This document shows positions 45,637 through 57,369 of a stretch of DNA of 64,000 nt, piece after piece (within the stretch, counting starts at the first letter, position 1; each line of letters begins with the position of its first letter). A program made the translations under genes and the position numbers. Source of the DNA: Terfezia claveryi (lineage: Eukaryota > Ascomycota > Pezizomycetes > Pezizales > Pezizaceae); NCBI GenBank assembly GCA_015179025.1, contig WHUX01000154.1, forward strand, positions 62,001 through 126,000, read 5' to 3'. A model generated the notes under the pieces. That model was given only the letters and a program-made list of their open reading frames with translations. It was not told the origin of the DNA and searched no databases.

Positions 45637-46110
45637 GGAGTTCAGACATCCCGAGCATGCGGAGTTCAGAGATCCTGAGCATGCAAATTCAGACATCCCG
45701 AGCATGCGAATTCAGACATTCTGAGCATGCGAATTCAGACATCCTAGGCATGCGAATTCAGATATCTCGAGCATGCGGAGTTCAGAGATCCCGAGCATGC
45801 AAATTCAGACATCCCGAGCATGCGAATTTAGACATCCCAAGCATGCGGAGTTCAGACATCCCAAGCATGCGGAGTTCAGACATCCCGAGCATGCGGAGTT
45901 CAGAGATCCTGAGCATGCAAATTCAGACATCCCGAGCATGCGAATTCAGACATCCTGAGCATGCGAATTCAGACATCCCGAGCATGCGAATTCAGACATC
46001 CTAGGCATGCGAATTCAGTTATCTCGAGCATGCGGAGTTCAGAGATCCTGAGCATGCAAATTCAGACATCCCGAGCATGCGAATTCAGACATCCTGAGCA
46101 ATCGAGCTGC
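45637..46110. repeat. ~23-bp satellite array, forward orientation
   Basis: About 20 units of the pattern ACATCCCGAGCATGCGAATTC with variants: CCCG/CCTG/CCTAG in the middle, AATTC/GAGTTC at the end. Each unit contains the palindrome GCATGC. Long open frames across it are artefacts of the repeat. Confidence 0.92.
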
Positions 46111-46354
46111 CTGAATTGGCATATGCTCGAGATATCTGAACTGGGGGACAGAAACTGATTGAGTTTGTTCAAGTCGTCGACGTCAACTGTCATACAATTT
46201 CTAGGTGTGCCAAGTCATCTGCCTGTCAACGTCAACGCTCATACAATTTTGTATGAGGGTTGACACGGTTTTGTCAATGCTGTCAACGCTGGTACACTGG
46301 GCTAACTCTTCGACGTCCTGAAAGAGTGCAGTGACAACACTGCTCTGAATTAGC

Positions 46355-47065
46355 TCGCTCAGAATGTCTGAATTGGCTCATGCTCAGGATGTCTGAACTC
46401 CGCATGCTTGGGATGTCTGAACTCCGCATGCTCAGGATGTCTGAACTCCGCATGCTCGGGATGTCTGAATTCGCATGCTTGAGATGTCTGAATTAGCTCA
46501 CTCAGGATGTCTGAATTCGCATGCTCAGGATGTCTGAATTCGCATGCTCAGGATCTCTGAACTCCGCATGCTCAGGATCTCTGAACTCCGCATGCTCAGG
46601 ATGTCTGAATTCGCATGCCTAGGATGTCTGAATTCGCATGCTCAGAATGTCTGAATTCGCATGCTCGGGATGTCTGAACTCCGCATGCTCAGGATCTCTG
46701 AACTCCGCATGCTCAGGATGTCTGAATTCGCATGCTCAGGATGTCTGAATTCGCATGCTTGAGATGTCTGAATTAGCTCACTCAGGATGTCTGAATTCGC
46801 ATGCTCAGGATCTCTGAACTCCGCATGCTCGGGATGTCTGAATTCGCATGCTCAGGATGTCTGAATTAGATCATACTCGAGATGTCTGAATTCGCATGCT
46901 TGAGATGTCTGAATTAGCTCACTCAGGATGTCTGAATTTGCATGCTCAGGATGTCTGAATTAGATCATACTCGAGATGTCTGAATTCGCATGCTCGGGAT
47001 GTCTGAACTCCGCATGCTCAGGATCTCTGAACTCCGCATGCCCAGGATGTCTGAATTAGCTCGAG
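46355..47065. repeat. ~23-bp satellite array, reverse orientation
   Basis: About 30 units of GATGTCTGAATTCGCATGCTC and variants, the reverse complement of the first array. Together the arrays form a large inverted repeat around a 240-bp spacer (46110-46355). The spacer contains GTCAACGCTCATACAATTTTG-type words related to left-arm sequence near 44810-44860. Confidence 0.92.
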
Positions 47066-47489
47066 ATGTCGTCTGAATTAGTATAAGCTTGACGTATCTG
47101 CGTTAGCATATATTTGAGTGTAGTTGCTTATGTGTGATTTCATACGTAAAACCTACGTTTGGCTATGCAGCTCGGTGCCATCAACCAGCCACCGTGTTGC
47201 CGGGAGCTCCATACTAAAAACTAACTTATTTCTCCAGACCCTTCGTGGAGTAGTCTGGTTGACTACCGGTGGAGGGTGTTGTGCCAACCAGGCTAAGGTT
47301 GGCAACGCGCAGGTTGGTTGACGTCAGGCATAAAATTTACATGTTGGTTGACGCCAGGACTAAAAATTACGTGTGGGCTCAAATCCGTTGCACTTAACTA
47401 ACAATAAATGCATAAAGAACCAAGACTCTTCTCAGCAAATGCGAAGCTAACTTTGCTCGTAGAGGCTTGGCATGAGACTAAGTAGCATA

Positions 47490-48203
47490 TACATGTACAA
47501 TTTCTCCCAACACCTCCTGAAGGCAATTTTCGGAATAATTAGTTTCTGCTGTTCCCTGACAATCGAGCGTGATAATGCACTTAGTATTTACTATCCAAAC
47601 GGGCTGGTATTGATCTTACGTCCTTGAATTGGTGTTCTGCTTTTGTCTTGCTGGTTAAGCCACCTTAGTTCCCGGCCCACCTGGGCGCACCATAGTCATA
47701 TTTCTGCGTGATGATTATGCATTAACTTCTCTCGGTACCTAATTGGCCACGCCGGACGTCATGATGCTCCTCTTTTGGGATCCTTGATACACGACTATGC
47801 AGAGAGGTCGCGTATAGATTTCAAAAAAAAAAAAAAAAAAAAATGCAGAGAGGTCCTTTTTAGGGCAAATACGATACAAACGGAACTAGCAGTTTCGGTC
47901 TATACGTGACAATGTGCGTTCTATCATCCTAAGTACTGTATAAATTGTTACATGTATATCCGGGGTAAAAATTGCCTTTTTCACGTTTAACTCGCGCGCT
48001 TGTATCTGGGTGCCTATGGTTATATAAGGAGATAGGCGATAAATATTCTACACAGATCTAGGAGCATTAAAAAAACTGGACGAAGATATCCATAATTATC
48101 AATTACCATTGGATGAATAGCTTGCTTATTCAAAGAAATGAAAGTGTAACAATTTATCCACCTTTGCCTCTGGCAATTTGACCTCAATAACATATCCCCT
48201 CCC
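47490..48203. other. intergenic, 3' side of the mannitol dehydrogenase gene
   Basis: No gene is seen. An A20-like run occurs at 47822-47843, near TGCAGAGAGGTC repeated on both sides (47798 and 47844). That suggests a poly(A)-containing insertion with a short duplication, possibly a SINE or processed-transcript scar. It is too short to assign. Confidence 0.35.
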
Positions 48204-49460
48204 CTATGCAGTCGACGAATTACGGCGACTTTGCAGTTTTTCCAGGTCTTTATAATTCCACATTATATGCCCGATCTCAGCATCATCTTCAGTCCAGCCA
48301 GTCAATTCGATCGCTAACTTCTCGACCCCGTCCCTTTTTATCCGATCCCGCAATTCAACACTCTGTGGATCATCATCGTTCTCATATCTCATAGCAGCCG
48401 CAATTCCTCGACACAAATGCTTATTAGGTAGCTCGTAAACCTTACACAGCTGAGCTGGTCCAACAAATCTATCATTTCTGCCCAGCTTCCTCAGCGGTTC
48501 ACGCCCCACACGGACACATTCATCCTTCAAGTGCGGATTGCGGAATCGATTTATGATCTTATCAATGTAGGCGGCATGGGCATCAGTGTCAAAGTTGTAT
48601 TTTCGTTCTAACGCCGCACCTGACTCTTGCATAGCATGACGAACATTCCGCGCAATCTCCTCATCATGGATGGACTCGGAGATTGTATCGTAACTTTTCA
48701 GAAACCCGAGATATGCCGTCATCGCATGACCGGTGTTAAGAGTGAAAAGCTTGCGTTCAACATAGGCTTCTAGACGGTCTGTAAGTCGCATTCCTTTGAC
48801 TTCTATCAGGAATGGTGGGTTTCCTTTCAACGCCTTCCTTTCAACAATCCATTCATGGAAGAGCTCCACGTCGACATCGAGAGTTGGGTGGTCAATTGGT
48901 GCGTTATCGGCGGAAGGAGGAGGCACGATTCTGTCCACGGAACAATTTGGAAACCCAATATATCCCTCCAGGTACTTCCTGTCCTTCTCACTTTCCATGT
49001 TACCCAAAACCAACTCCTTCAATAATGATGAAGCACCAACTCGATTTTCGCAGGCAATGACATTAAGATATTCTGGTTCTTCCCCTGGCTCCTTTCCCTT
49101 CCCACGTGCTTGCTCTCTACGCTTTCGTTTCTCTGAAAACCCTCTTGCCAAAGTTGGTGCCACATATTTCAACACATCAGGTCCGACCGCCGTCGTAATT
49201 ATGCTCGCACTGACAATCTCTTCAATAATACGCTGGTCGTTGGAGTTGCACCCAGAAATGTCTGTTCCGGAGGTCGTAGTTGTTTCTGCACCATCGGGGA
49301 GGAGGATGTGAATGTGATATTCTTTCTCTTCGTTAATGGCATCGATAAGAGGTTGATTGACGTCCGCAAAGGTAACGTGATAACCGGATTGTGTGAGAAG
49401 GGCCCCGATAAAACCTCTTCCAATGGACCCGGCGCCGAACTGCAATGCTCTGGGTGCCAT
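48204..49460 (-). CDS. mpdA: mannitol-1-phosphate 5-dehydrogenase
   Basis: A single uninterrupted exon gives 418 residues when the ATG at 49460 is used. An in-frame extension upstream starts only with TTG, so I chose the ATG (MAPRALQFGAGSIGRGFIG). The N-terminal Rossmann motif QFGAGSIGRGF binds NAD(H). Further family landmarks are TTAVGPDVLKYVAP, VIACENRVGAS, FPNCSVDRIVPP and the long-chain mannitol dehydrogenase motif KLFTLNTGHAMTAYLGFLKS. The enzyme interconverts mannitol-1-phosphate and fructose-6-phosphate in the cytosol, the main entry to mannitol in ascomycetes. Insertions rich in Lys/Glu (about 110-125, KRKRREQARGKGKEPGEE) make it somewhat longer than the roughly 388-residue Aspergillus enzyme. 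The gene looks intact. Confidence 0.95.
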   Translation of the reverse strand: MAPRALQFGAGSIGRGFIGALLTQSGYHVTFADVNQPLIDAINEEKEYHIHILLPDGAETTTTSGTDISGCNSNDQRIIEEIVSASIITTAVGPDVLKYVAPTLARGFSEKRKRREQARGKGKEPGEEPEYLNVIACENRVGASSLLKELVLGNMESEKDRKYLEGYIGFPNCSVDRIVPPPSADNAPIDHPTLDVDVELFHEWIVERKALKGNPPFLIEVKGMRLTDRLEAYVERKLFTLNTGHAMTAYLGFLKSYDTISESIHDEEIARNVRHAMQESGAALERKYNFDTDAHAAYIDKIINRFRNPHLKDECVRVGREPLRKLGRNDRFVGPAQLCKVYELPNKHLCRGIAAAMRYENDDDPQSVELRDRIKRDGVEKLAIELTGWTEDDAEIGHIMWNYKDLEKLQSRRNSSTA

Positions 49461-50404
49461 TGCGTACAAGATGAGAGATGTGTGGATGCTGTTACTTTCG
49501 ACACCAATGCCTTTTCGTGATCTGGAACTTGAACTAGAGTTAAACGCTGTGAGAAGCTCAGTCGAGGCTACTCAACAAAATATAATTGAGGCTGATGAAA
49601 CACAGGAACCAAGGGTGAATAATTTGTAAATCTGTGGTTAGGAAAATAGCAAGTATAAATTGACCTATCCCTTGGGTGATGACATCGCTTGCCCCACTGA
49701 CCAAGGTCCTCATTATGACGTCATGCCGAAACGTCTGCCCTGATTTGCCTCACTCAATAGTATACTTATACCTAATATGATAATTCTGATGCGCGTCATG
49801 CGGCTCTTGTATGAATAAGTATAGTCTCGATCAGACCTCGTAGAGGGTATGAGTATGTCCTTATACGGTACCTAGCTGGGACTGTTCTGCCAAGGTTTGT
49901 TTTCAACTTGCAGCCTGAGACACTGTCCTAGAGTAATAGGCGATCTACGACTACCTATGTAAATAGATATTACCTGATGTCCGGTGATGAGGAAGAATAT
50001 GTGGCCATTTTTAGATTTCTTAACAGAACTGTGAATGCAACCGTTTATAGTTGCAGAGTAGAAGCCTTATATGTATATCGCTTATGGCAGTAGAACACAA
50101 TTAATAAAGATTTTTTTTTTTCCTTTTTTTTGAAGTATATACCTATGAGACGGCCTCGTTAAAGAATTGGTACTTATACGGAGACAACGGACTCGTCAAC
50201 GTCCTGCCTTAACCTTAAGGTAGTCTGGTTCCCTTAACCGGCCTAGCCTGGTTGGCACAACCCCTCGGTAGAGGTAACCGGCCATGCCGTGCCAACCAGA
50301 CTAGGCCATGCCCCTAACCGAACCGGCCCTTTCCTGGTATAGTCTGGTTTTTACTCTCTTGTGCCAACCAGACTAAGTATTAGCCCCCGCCCTCGCAAAA
50401 TCAT
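49461..50404. other. intergenic, with a cluster of short palindromic elements
   Basis: The first part includes the promoter of the mannitol dehydrogenase gene. At 50219-50376 are several copies and inverted copies of the TAGTCTGGTTGGCACAA motif in succession, some enclosing CCCCTCGGTAGAGG. No gene is seen. Confidence 0.45.
50219..50376. repeat. cluster of TAGTCTGGTTGGCACAA palindromic elements
   Basis: Within 160 bp occur TAGTCTGGTTCCC, AGCCTGGTTGGCACAACCCC, GTGCCAACCAGACTA, TAGTCTGGTTTTTAC and TTGTGCCAACCAGACTA. These form two or three nested foldbacks. Other copies lie at 3807, 14838, 28858-28977, 32708 and 47252-47300 (the last inside the satellite foldback element). They fit a family of very short MITEs. 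Confidence 0.65.
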
Positions 50405-50760
50405 ATTACGTTGAGGTTGGAGAAGAATGTCTCATGTCTTCCTAGCTGCTCTACCTCCTCCCGTTCTTTCCTCTATAAGAATACACTAGAGCTAACGTGC
50501 CTCCTACAAGAGGATCCACTGTATCGTCCAATTGCACTCACCAGTCTTGACCTGCAATGAACGCAGTTTATCCTCGCTCTTCACCCTTCCACTCCCCGCT
50601 CCTAACCACTTTCCTCTCTCTTTCTCGCCTCTTTCCTATTCCTGCTTTAATCACCCTTCCGCAATCAGGGGGTACTCCGGGACTACGTCATCCGCTAGCA
50701 TTAAATTAACAGTAACAGTGCTAATGGGCCAAATGCAAATCCACTTTCGATAATTCCCAC
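50405..50760 (-). mobile_element. LINE 3' fragment, degraded
   Basis: The segment parallels the LINE tail at 20.9-21.3 kb in order, for example GATCCACTGTATCGTCC against GGTCCACTGAATCATCC, and ATCAGGGGGTACTCCGG in the region of ATCAAGGGGTGGTCAGGG. It is shorter, with internal deletions, and no frame remains open. I treat it as an old copy of a related non-LTR element. Confidence 0.45.
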
Positions 50761-51014
50761 TAAGCAGTAGCAACACAAATTGAATTCAATATACTTTCAT
50801 CTTCATGGCTCGCATTCTTTTTGTTGAAAGACTGCTCATCGTGTGGGCATTCCAGATCAGAAGATGGCTGATGACATACTGGATTTGGAATACCGTGGGA
50901 TGCACAGCCTTGAATTTCGGGAAGAACATCTGTAAATTGATATTGATTCAATAGAATGTTTTCATTGGGTGTTACAGTTTGCACAGCAATCATTATACTA
51001 AATATGCCTGTCAT
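50760..51014 (-). CDS. uncertain hypothetical ORF (84 codons)
   Basis: The frame encodes MTGIFSIMIAVQTVTPNENI and ends with a His/Cys-containing stretch (PNPVCHQPSSDLECPHDEQS) that could be a degenerate zinc finger. No family is recognised. It is probably part of the decayed transposon stretch that follows. Confidence 0.2.
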   Translation of the reverse strand: MTGIFSIMIAVQTVTPNENILLNQYQFTDVLPEIQGCASHGIPNPVCHQPSSDLECPHDEQSFNKKNASHEDESILNSICVATA

Positions 51015-52463
51015 AGCAGGCTGATTCTCAAACAGCTAGTACATCTCTATGAAAACATATATAGTTCTTGATAAGTTATTTAACTAATTCTAGCATACCA
51101 TACTCTCAAGCTATAGCAATAGAGCATTAAAGACATGTATAATTCAAGGACATTAGTATTCACCAAGTCTGTCTATCATAGAAGTGGACCTTATAGTGTA
51201 ATTTTTGATATACTTAAAATAAAGAATTCCAGGCATATAGGTAAACTGTTCTATAGAGTTCTTTATCATGATTCTGATTATGAAGTAAATGAAGAGTATA
51301 TTTAGGCATATATATAGTCTACTATATATATTATAGGCATTCTTATAGCTACTATATAATAAATATTAAAAAACAGCTAGACTATACAAAAACATATATA
51401 GACCTTTCCCAAATAGGAAGGCAGAAAAGACTTGTTTATTAAGGTTTCTATTTGCAACTGGAAAGTAATATAGAAGTGTAGGTGCAATATCTCAAAACAC
51501 AAATGTCAATATAGTTATCAAGAGAATGTATAACTAGCCAACTGAAATAATGTCTTCAGTAAAAAGATTATTGATATAACTTGCAAGAACATGTCTATAG
51601 AAGTTTACATGAACAATTATCTAGATGATTTCTCCACTGATAAATGATTATGATTGTTCTATAGCAGAAGCTGATATAGTTAATTTCACTACTATAGATG
51701 AATTGTCTTAAACTTGATACTAAAAATTAGATTAGCTTTATTGGGAAGCTTAGCTTAGGAAGGCGAGGGATTGGTTTTTTTTTTTAAATACTCAGTACTT
51801 CTATATAGTCTTATTAGAGAGGCTATAAAGAGCCATGTAGAAACCCAGTAGATTCAAGGGAGAGGCAAGTCTACCAACCCCATACAAACTCAAATATACA
51901 AACTTATAGAAGGCCCTATGCTATCATTAATGGAACTAGCTAATGACTCAGAAGCCTAACTAGTACTTGACTGTAAAATGATAAACTTGAAGGACTAGAA
52001 GCTAAGATAAACTAGAAATAACCAGGTAGAAAACTAATGAAACTGAGATAAATGAAACTGAAATATAAGGGGACATCAGTAAGAAAAAAGTGGCATCTAG
52101 ATGCATGGCCCAGTGTCCAGATGCGAGAGCTCGGGCAAGTGCGTCCTATATGTCCTATGCGTCTGGACGCCTGGCTGCGTTACAATACAATCAGGATGCC
52201 AGAAGCATACCTGTAAAGTATTGTTAGAGGGACTGGACAATTAGATTAGATTAGATAAGGATCTAATCTAATCAGATAATCTCAGGCTAGTAATGTATAC
52301 TACAAAGTAGATTACTAATAGTATATTGTTGAGTCTCACTATTAAAGTTATTACCAGTAGCATAAGATTACTGTAATAGGTAAAGTAGTATAGGAGTGCC
52401 AAAGGCACTTAGAAATTAACCAGTGGAACTTCTATATTGATTATACTCTAACTATGTTCTGAG
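51015..52463. other. AT-rich decayed repeat region
   Basis: The stretch is very AT-rich with no open frame of note. Traces such as FIKVSICNWKVI on the plus strand near 51435-51475 hint at an eroded transposase, but no motif is firm. The composition is what heavy C-to-T mutation of repeats produces. The copia 2 insertion follows. Confidence 0.35.
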
Positions 52464-52992
52464 TATTAAAGTGGATAGATTATAGTAACGGACAGCGTAA
52501 AGGTAGCGTAGTGACCAGCGGAGAGTTTACTGAGCAAGCTAGAGTCACAGGAGTGCGAGGACGATATGGGGATTGAGGACGAGTGCAGTGGGAGTTCAGT
52601 GTGCGTGATTTTATTAAACTATCTAGAGAGCGGGTGGACACCAGTCTTAAGTACATGAATATGGAGAGTAAACGAACCATATAACAACCTAACTTAAAGA
52701 GGAATAAACGTAGAGAAATCCATAAGTAGAAAGGTTGTATGCATGTAATATTCAAGTAAGACAGTGTGGGAAATAACGAGCATGGATATATAAACATGTG
52801 AGTATAACCGTACAGTAACTATGCAGAGTAAGCTGCAGGTGAAACATGATATACCACTCGTAATAGAAAACTAGATAGATAATAATAGAAAGGATATCGT
52901 AATAGAGAAACATATAACAATATAAGTTAATATAGATGCCGAAATAGAAAGTAATAACGACATAGGAAGGGCACAGAATGTATGCCACAACA
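52464..52992 (-). repeat. 3' LTR of copia 2
   Basis: A 529-bp repeat, nearly identical to 57370-57896 with mostly scattered substitutions and small indels. Read on the minus strand it begins TGTTGTGGCATAC and ends CCACTTTAATA. Confidence 0.88.
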
Positions 52993-53167
52993 CTCTCTCT
53001 CATTCTGTAAGCCCGAAACTATTAGTATGATAGTGGTGGAGTACAGGAAGAAGACCTTTAGTCATAAGGTCAGCGTGGTTTTCATCGGTAGAAACATGAC
53101 TGAGGGTAAATGTCTTGAGGATGAGTTGTTCTCTTGTGAAATGATATGCAACGTCGATGTGCTTCGT

Positions 53168-56100
53168 TCAAGGATTGTTGACGAGGGTTTCTGCAACGTT
53201 GATGGAGGTAGTGCTATCTGCGTGTAGATGGACTGGAATAGAGTGTCCAAGTTGAGAGAAGGCATGTATATACCAGAGTGCCTGACGAGCGGTTGTTGAG
53301 AGTGCCATGTACTCGGATTCAGTGGTGGAGGCAGAAACAGAGTTCTGCTTCTTTGATAACCAAGATATAGCACAACCGTTTAGTAGAAAGACATAACCAG
53401 TAACAGACCGACGGGTATCACGACAAGCAGTATAATCAGCATCAGAATAACCAACAAGTGACAAAGAAGACGAAGAGGGAGAACGTTCATAAGTAAGAGA
53501 CAGATTATGAGATCCAACAAGATAACGGAAAACCCTTTTAACAGCTGTATGATGAACCTTTAGAGGATGAGAAGAAAAGCGTGAAAGAAAGGAAACAGAA
53601 AAGGCAAGATCAGGACGAGTACAAGTAACAAGATACATAAGTGAACCAATCATCTGTTGGTATAAGGTACGTTCATGAGGAGGTTCTGAACCGTCAGCCT
53701 TAACCAGTTGTACTTTGGGGTCGATGGGAGTGAGAACTGATCGACAGTTGTTAAGTCCAAAGCGTTCAAGGATATTGGTGATGTATTGTCGTTGGGAGAG
53801 TTGAAGTCCTTTGTCTGTAGGGATAATTTCGATGCCGAGGATGTATTTGAGACCCCTTTGATAGTAACAGTAAAGTAGGACTTAAGATGATCAATAACAA
53901 TCTTAATCTGAGGAGCTTTGCCTACTGCAGTAATGTCATCAACATAAACAACAAGTATTACCTTGAGTTCCATGTTAATAAATACACAGGGTCGAAGGGG
54001 AGAGATATGAAGCCGAGTTCAGCAAGTGCAGAGGAGAGACGTTCAAACCACTGTAGAGGTGCTTGCTTTAATCCGTATAAGGCTTTGTGAAGTCGAAGAA
54101 TCTTGCCATCTAGACCAATACCAGGAGGAGGTAACATCCAGATTTCTTCGATTAGATCACCATTCAGGAAAGCTGACTTGATATCAAGTTGATCCATGTC
54201 CAAAGAGAAGTGAATTGCGAGGGCAATGATGAGTCGTAAGGAGTCGTACCGTGTCACTGGTGCGAATGTTTCATCATAATCAAGGCCTTCTTGTTGAGAA
54301 TAGCCCTTTGCAACAATTCTTGCTTTGTGACGTTCAACAGATCCATCTGCATTGTGCTTTACCTTAAATACCCACCTAGAACCAACAGGTTGTCGACCTG
54401 AGGGTAACTCTGATATATCATGGACCGTCCATGTCTGAGCATCGATTATTGACTGGTGTTCCTCAAGCATAGCTCGTTGCCATGCATCAGCATCAAGGGA
54501 GGCCATAGCTTCTTTATAGCTATTAGGTTCTGCCACAAGTCTAGCCCAGCCAGAGTCAGTATAACGATCGGGTTGTTTCCGAGTTCGTTGAGGATATGAC
54601 TTGTAGTCCAGCTTAGGAGTTTCTGGAGGTTCGGCAAACTCTTTTGAGCGACTTGACTTAGGTGCAGCAGGTGTAGAGGCTCTTGTGCGTCGAGGGGGAG
54701 TTGAGGGACCAGCAATAGGAGGATCGATAGCTCTCTCTAACTCAGAATCCTCATCAGAGTGCTGTTCGTACTCTTGTAGATTTGATGGAGGAGGAGGGAG
54801 AGGTATAGATGGAGTTGTAGTGGTGTCAGGAGTGGTAGTGGTAGGTGTTGGAGTAGAAGGTCGGAGCGGTACAGGTGGTGTTGATGGAGTTTCAGCTGTA
54901 ATCGGAGGTAGAGGAGGAAAGTGTACATCGACAGAGGTATAAGATGATGACGGTTCAAACTTAACTTGACGATAGGTATCTACCTTTCGTTGAGATGGGA
55001 TATAGATACGAAACATATGACCTGATTCCGTATAACCAACAAGATGTCCTTCAAGTGCTCTGGCTTCGAGTTTTGAGCCAGCAGGTCGTTTTTCTTCAGG
55101 AATGTGAACATAGCACTTGGAATAGAAAGGACGAAGGTGTGAGAGAGTTGGTTTGATGTTGAAGAGTGCCTCGAATGGGGTTTTTCCATTTAGTGCAGAG
55201 TGAGGCAGTCTGTTTTTGATATAGGCAGCCCAGTTAAAGGCTTCAGCCCAGAGGTAAGGACGTGCATCGTCGAGAGAAGGTCGAACCATACTAGTTAAAG
55301 TTTGGTTATAGCGTTCTGCAACGCCATTAGATTGATGGGAATAGGCGGCGGTAGTCTGGTGCTTTATTCCTCGTTCTTCGAAAAAAGCTTCCAATTCCTT
55401 GTTGACATACTCACCTCCTTGGTCAGTTCTGAACGAGCGAGGATATCGTTCAGTTGTTGTATTAACCTTTTCACAATAGCTTTGATAAAGCGAGCAGCAT
55501 CACTCTTTTTATAGAGGAAGTTCACTTCAGAGTAGCGAGTTGTATCTTCAATAAAGGTTAGTAGATACTTGCGTTTCCCAAGAGATTCAACCTTGAAGGG
55601 ACCCATGAGATCAGAATGGACGAGATCAAAGGGTTTTGTTCCTTTTGGTTTGTCGACGGATGTAGGCACTGACTGCTTGGAGTTGTATTTGGCACATGTA
55701 TCACAGAAGTGGGAGGTTGGACGTTTGGGAAGGAGGTTGCCATCTTCGTAGATTTCACTGGCGTTTGACCAGAACCGTGTTGAAGAGTGACCAAGGGCAC
55801 GATGCCAATAGTCTGTGGCAGCCATGTAAATCTTTCCATGACGAACAATAGGATATACTTGGTAGGATCCGTGATCAAGTGAAGCAGAAATAACAACCGA
55901 ATCATCAATTTTTCTCTGTATCTGTAAAATACCATCTTCACCCAATAAACGAAAACGTCCCAGCTCATCGATTTTCCTCCAAGAAATTAAACAGACCTCA
56001 TTCCAATCCGGCACATACAAAACATCAGAGAGGCTAACATGAATCACACTTCCAGCAACTTCGATATCCAAAGAAACATTCCCTTGATGTGTGGCCCACA

Positions 56101-57299
56101 TCACTCTTCCACCACCAACCGTGAGGCCTACATGGCAACGGACTGGATCGAGAAGATGAGAGAAGTCAGCAGTGATATGGTATGAAGCACCTGTGTCAAG
56201 AATCCATACCTCATATGTAGTGTAGTTAGCGGATACACCAGAATGGGAGGAAGAGGAGAGTTTTGGAGAGCGGAGGAGGTGGCTTTGACAACCATAGCTA
56301 CGCCATTGTCATCATCGAAGAGTTGTTGAGCAGCAGCTGCTCGGTGTAGGACAATCTCCTTACCAGAAGGAGAAGGGTTTTGGGCATTCGAACGATTGGT
56401 ATTGTGCTTCTTGAGTTCTTGACAGGTCTTGAACGTATGACCTTGGAAGGCTTGCCTTTGGACTGGCACCAACTGCAATTGTTTCCCGAGACTGGAGCCG
56501 TTTTGCCTTGACGTGGAGGATTAGGCTTTTTGTTCGGCTTGTTGGAGGTATTGTTGTTCTCTCTTTTATTGAAGAGAGCTTTGTTCTTGGAGACAATTTC
56601 GAGGGAGGAGGAGGAGAGTTCCAGAAGACGAGTTCGAACATCGAGGTATGTTAGTCCTGTCTTTGATTGGAGATTGTCAACAATATTCTCGTAAGTGTCA
56701 GGGAGTGTCATCAGGAGGTGGTGAGCCTTGATATTGTCATTCTCAAGATAGCGTGCTAGATGCTGGTAAGGGGAGGTAGCTTCGGTCTCTTTGAGCCTGT
56801 CAATGAGCCGGCGAATTTGAGTATCATAGCTGTTGACATGTGTTGTCATAGATTCCCCTGGAGGCATAGAGATAGCGAATGTTTTGGATATAGCATCCCA
56901 GAGAGTAGTATCGTTTCGTCGATCGAATCGTTCCTGTAAGCGTACCCAAGCTTGTCGTGCTGTAGTTTGTTCGGCAATAAGTCCTGTGAGTGAGATATCA
57001 ACAACAGACATGAGAAGAATTTTTGCTCTGGCATTTCTCTTGTTCCACAACTTAAGCAGTGCGGCATCAGTGGGGACAGTAGTGGATTCGTCAAATAGAT
57101 CTTCATAGTCATAAGAATCAATGATTAATTCAACTTGTTTAGACCAGGCATGATATCCGGAACCATCATCTGATAACCGCTTGATATTATCAAGCTTGAA
57201 GGAGAAGGGAGTGAGGGAAGAGGCAGCACCGGAGGAGGAGCCGCTTGCACCAGCAGTGTCAGACATGTTGTAGGATGATTGCGCGAGATGGAAATCCAC
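53168..57299 (-). pseudogene. copia 2 gag-pol with frameshifts
   Basis: Gag runs from MSDTAGASGSSSG (near 57266) through WVRLQERFDRRNDTTLW to the zinc knuckle CSWCQSKGK, where the frame shifts near 56455. Protease (WILDTGASYHITAD) lies at about 56200. The GAG-pre-integrase segment (HRALGHSSTRFW) and integrase (DLVHSDLMGPF; after a second shift near 55420, GIKHQTTAAYSHQSNGVAER) follow. Next come the Pro/Thr-rich linker and reverse transcriptase (RWVFKVKHNADGSVERHKAR, TFAPVTRYDSLRL, LDIKSAFLNGDL, LYGLKQAPLQWF). A third shift near 53965 separates VVYVDDITAVG, and a fourth lies between 53650 and 53870. RNase H (GYSDADYTACRDTRRSVTGY, STTESEYMALS) completes the frame at 53168. All catalytic motifs seen are intact. 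Confidence 0.9.
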
Positions 57300-57369
57300 A
57301 ATATATGAAGGAGTAGAGGTATAGACTCGATTATGGTAATAGAGAGGTTAGAGCTCCGGGCTCATAACC

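Larger units (their letters stand above)
44723..47480. mobile_element. 2.76-kb foldback (MULE-like) element with internal inverted satellite arrays
   Basis: The ends, starting TAGTCTCATGCCAAGCCTCT, are perfect inverted copies over about 60 bp (44723-44782 and 47421-47480), then diverge. A perfect 9-bp duplication, AGTAGCATA, flanks the element (44714-44722 and 47481-47489), as with Mutator-type transposition. The interior holds weak coding traces on the minus strand at 45168-45629 (DELGPDLLSNEFKGSAESQR, HIKKLVLEFYGIEL). Most of the right half is two satellite arrays in opposite orientation, listed separately. No transposase signature is recognised, so it is probably non-autonomous. The minus-strand traces may be a captured host-gene fragment. 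Confidence 0.82.

Noticed and set aside
45591..46158. CRISPR-like array and long open frames over the ~23-bp repeats
   Set aside because: Units are directly adjacent without unique spacers and the host is eukaryotic; the open frames are a side effect of the satellite.
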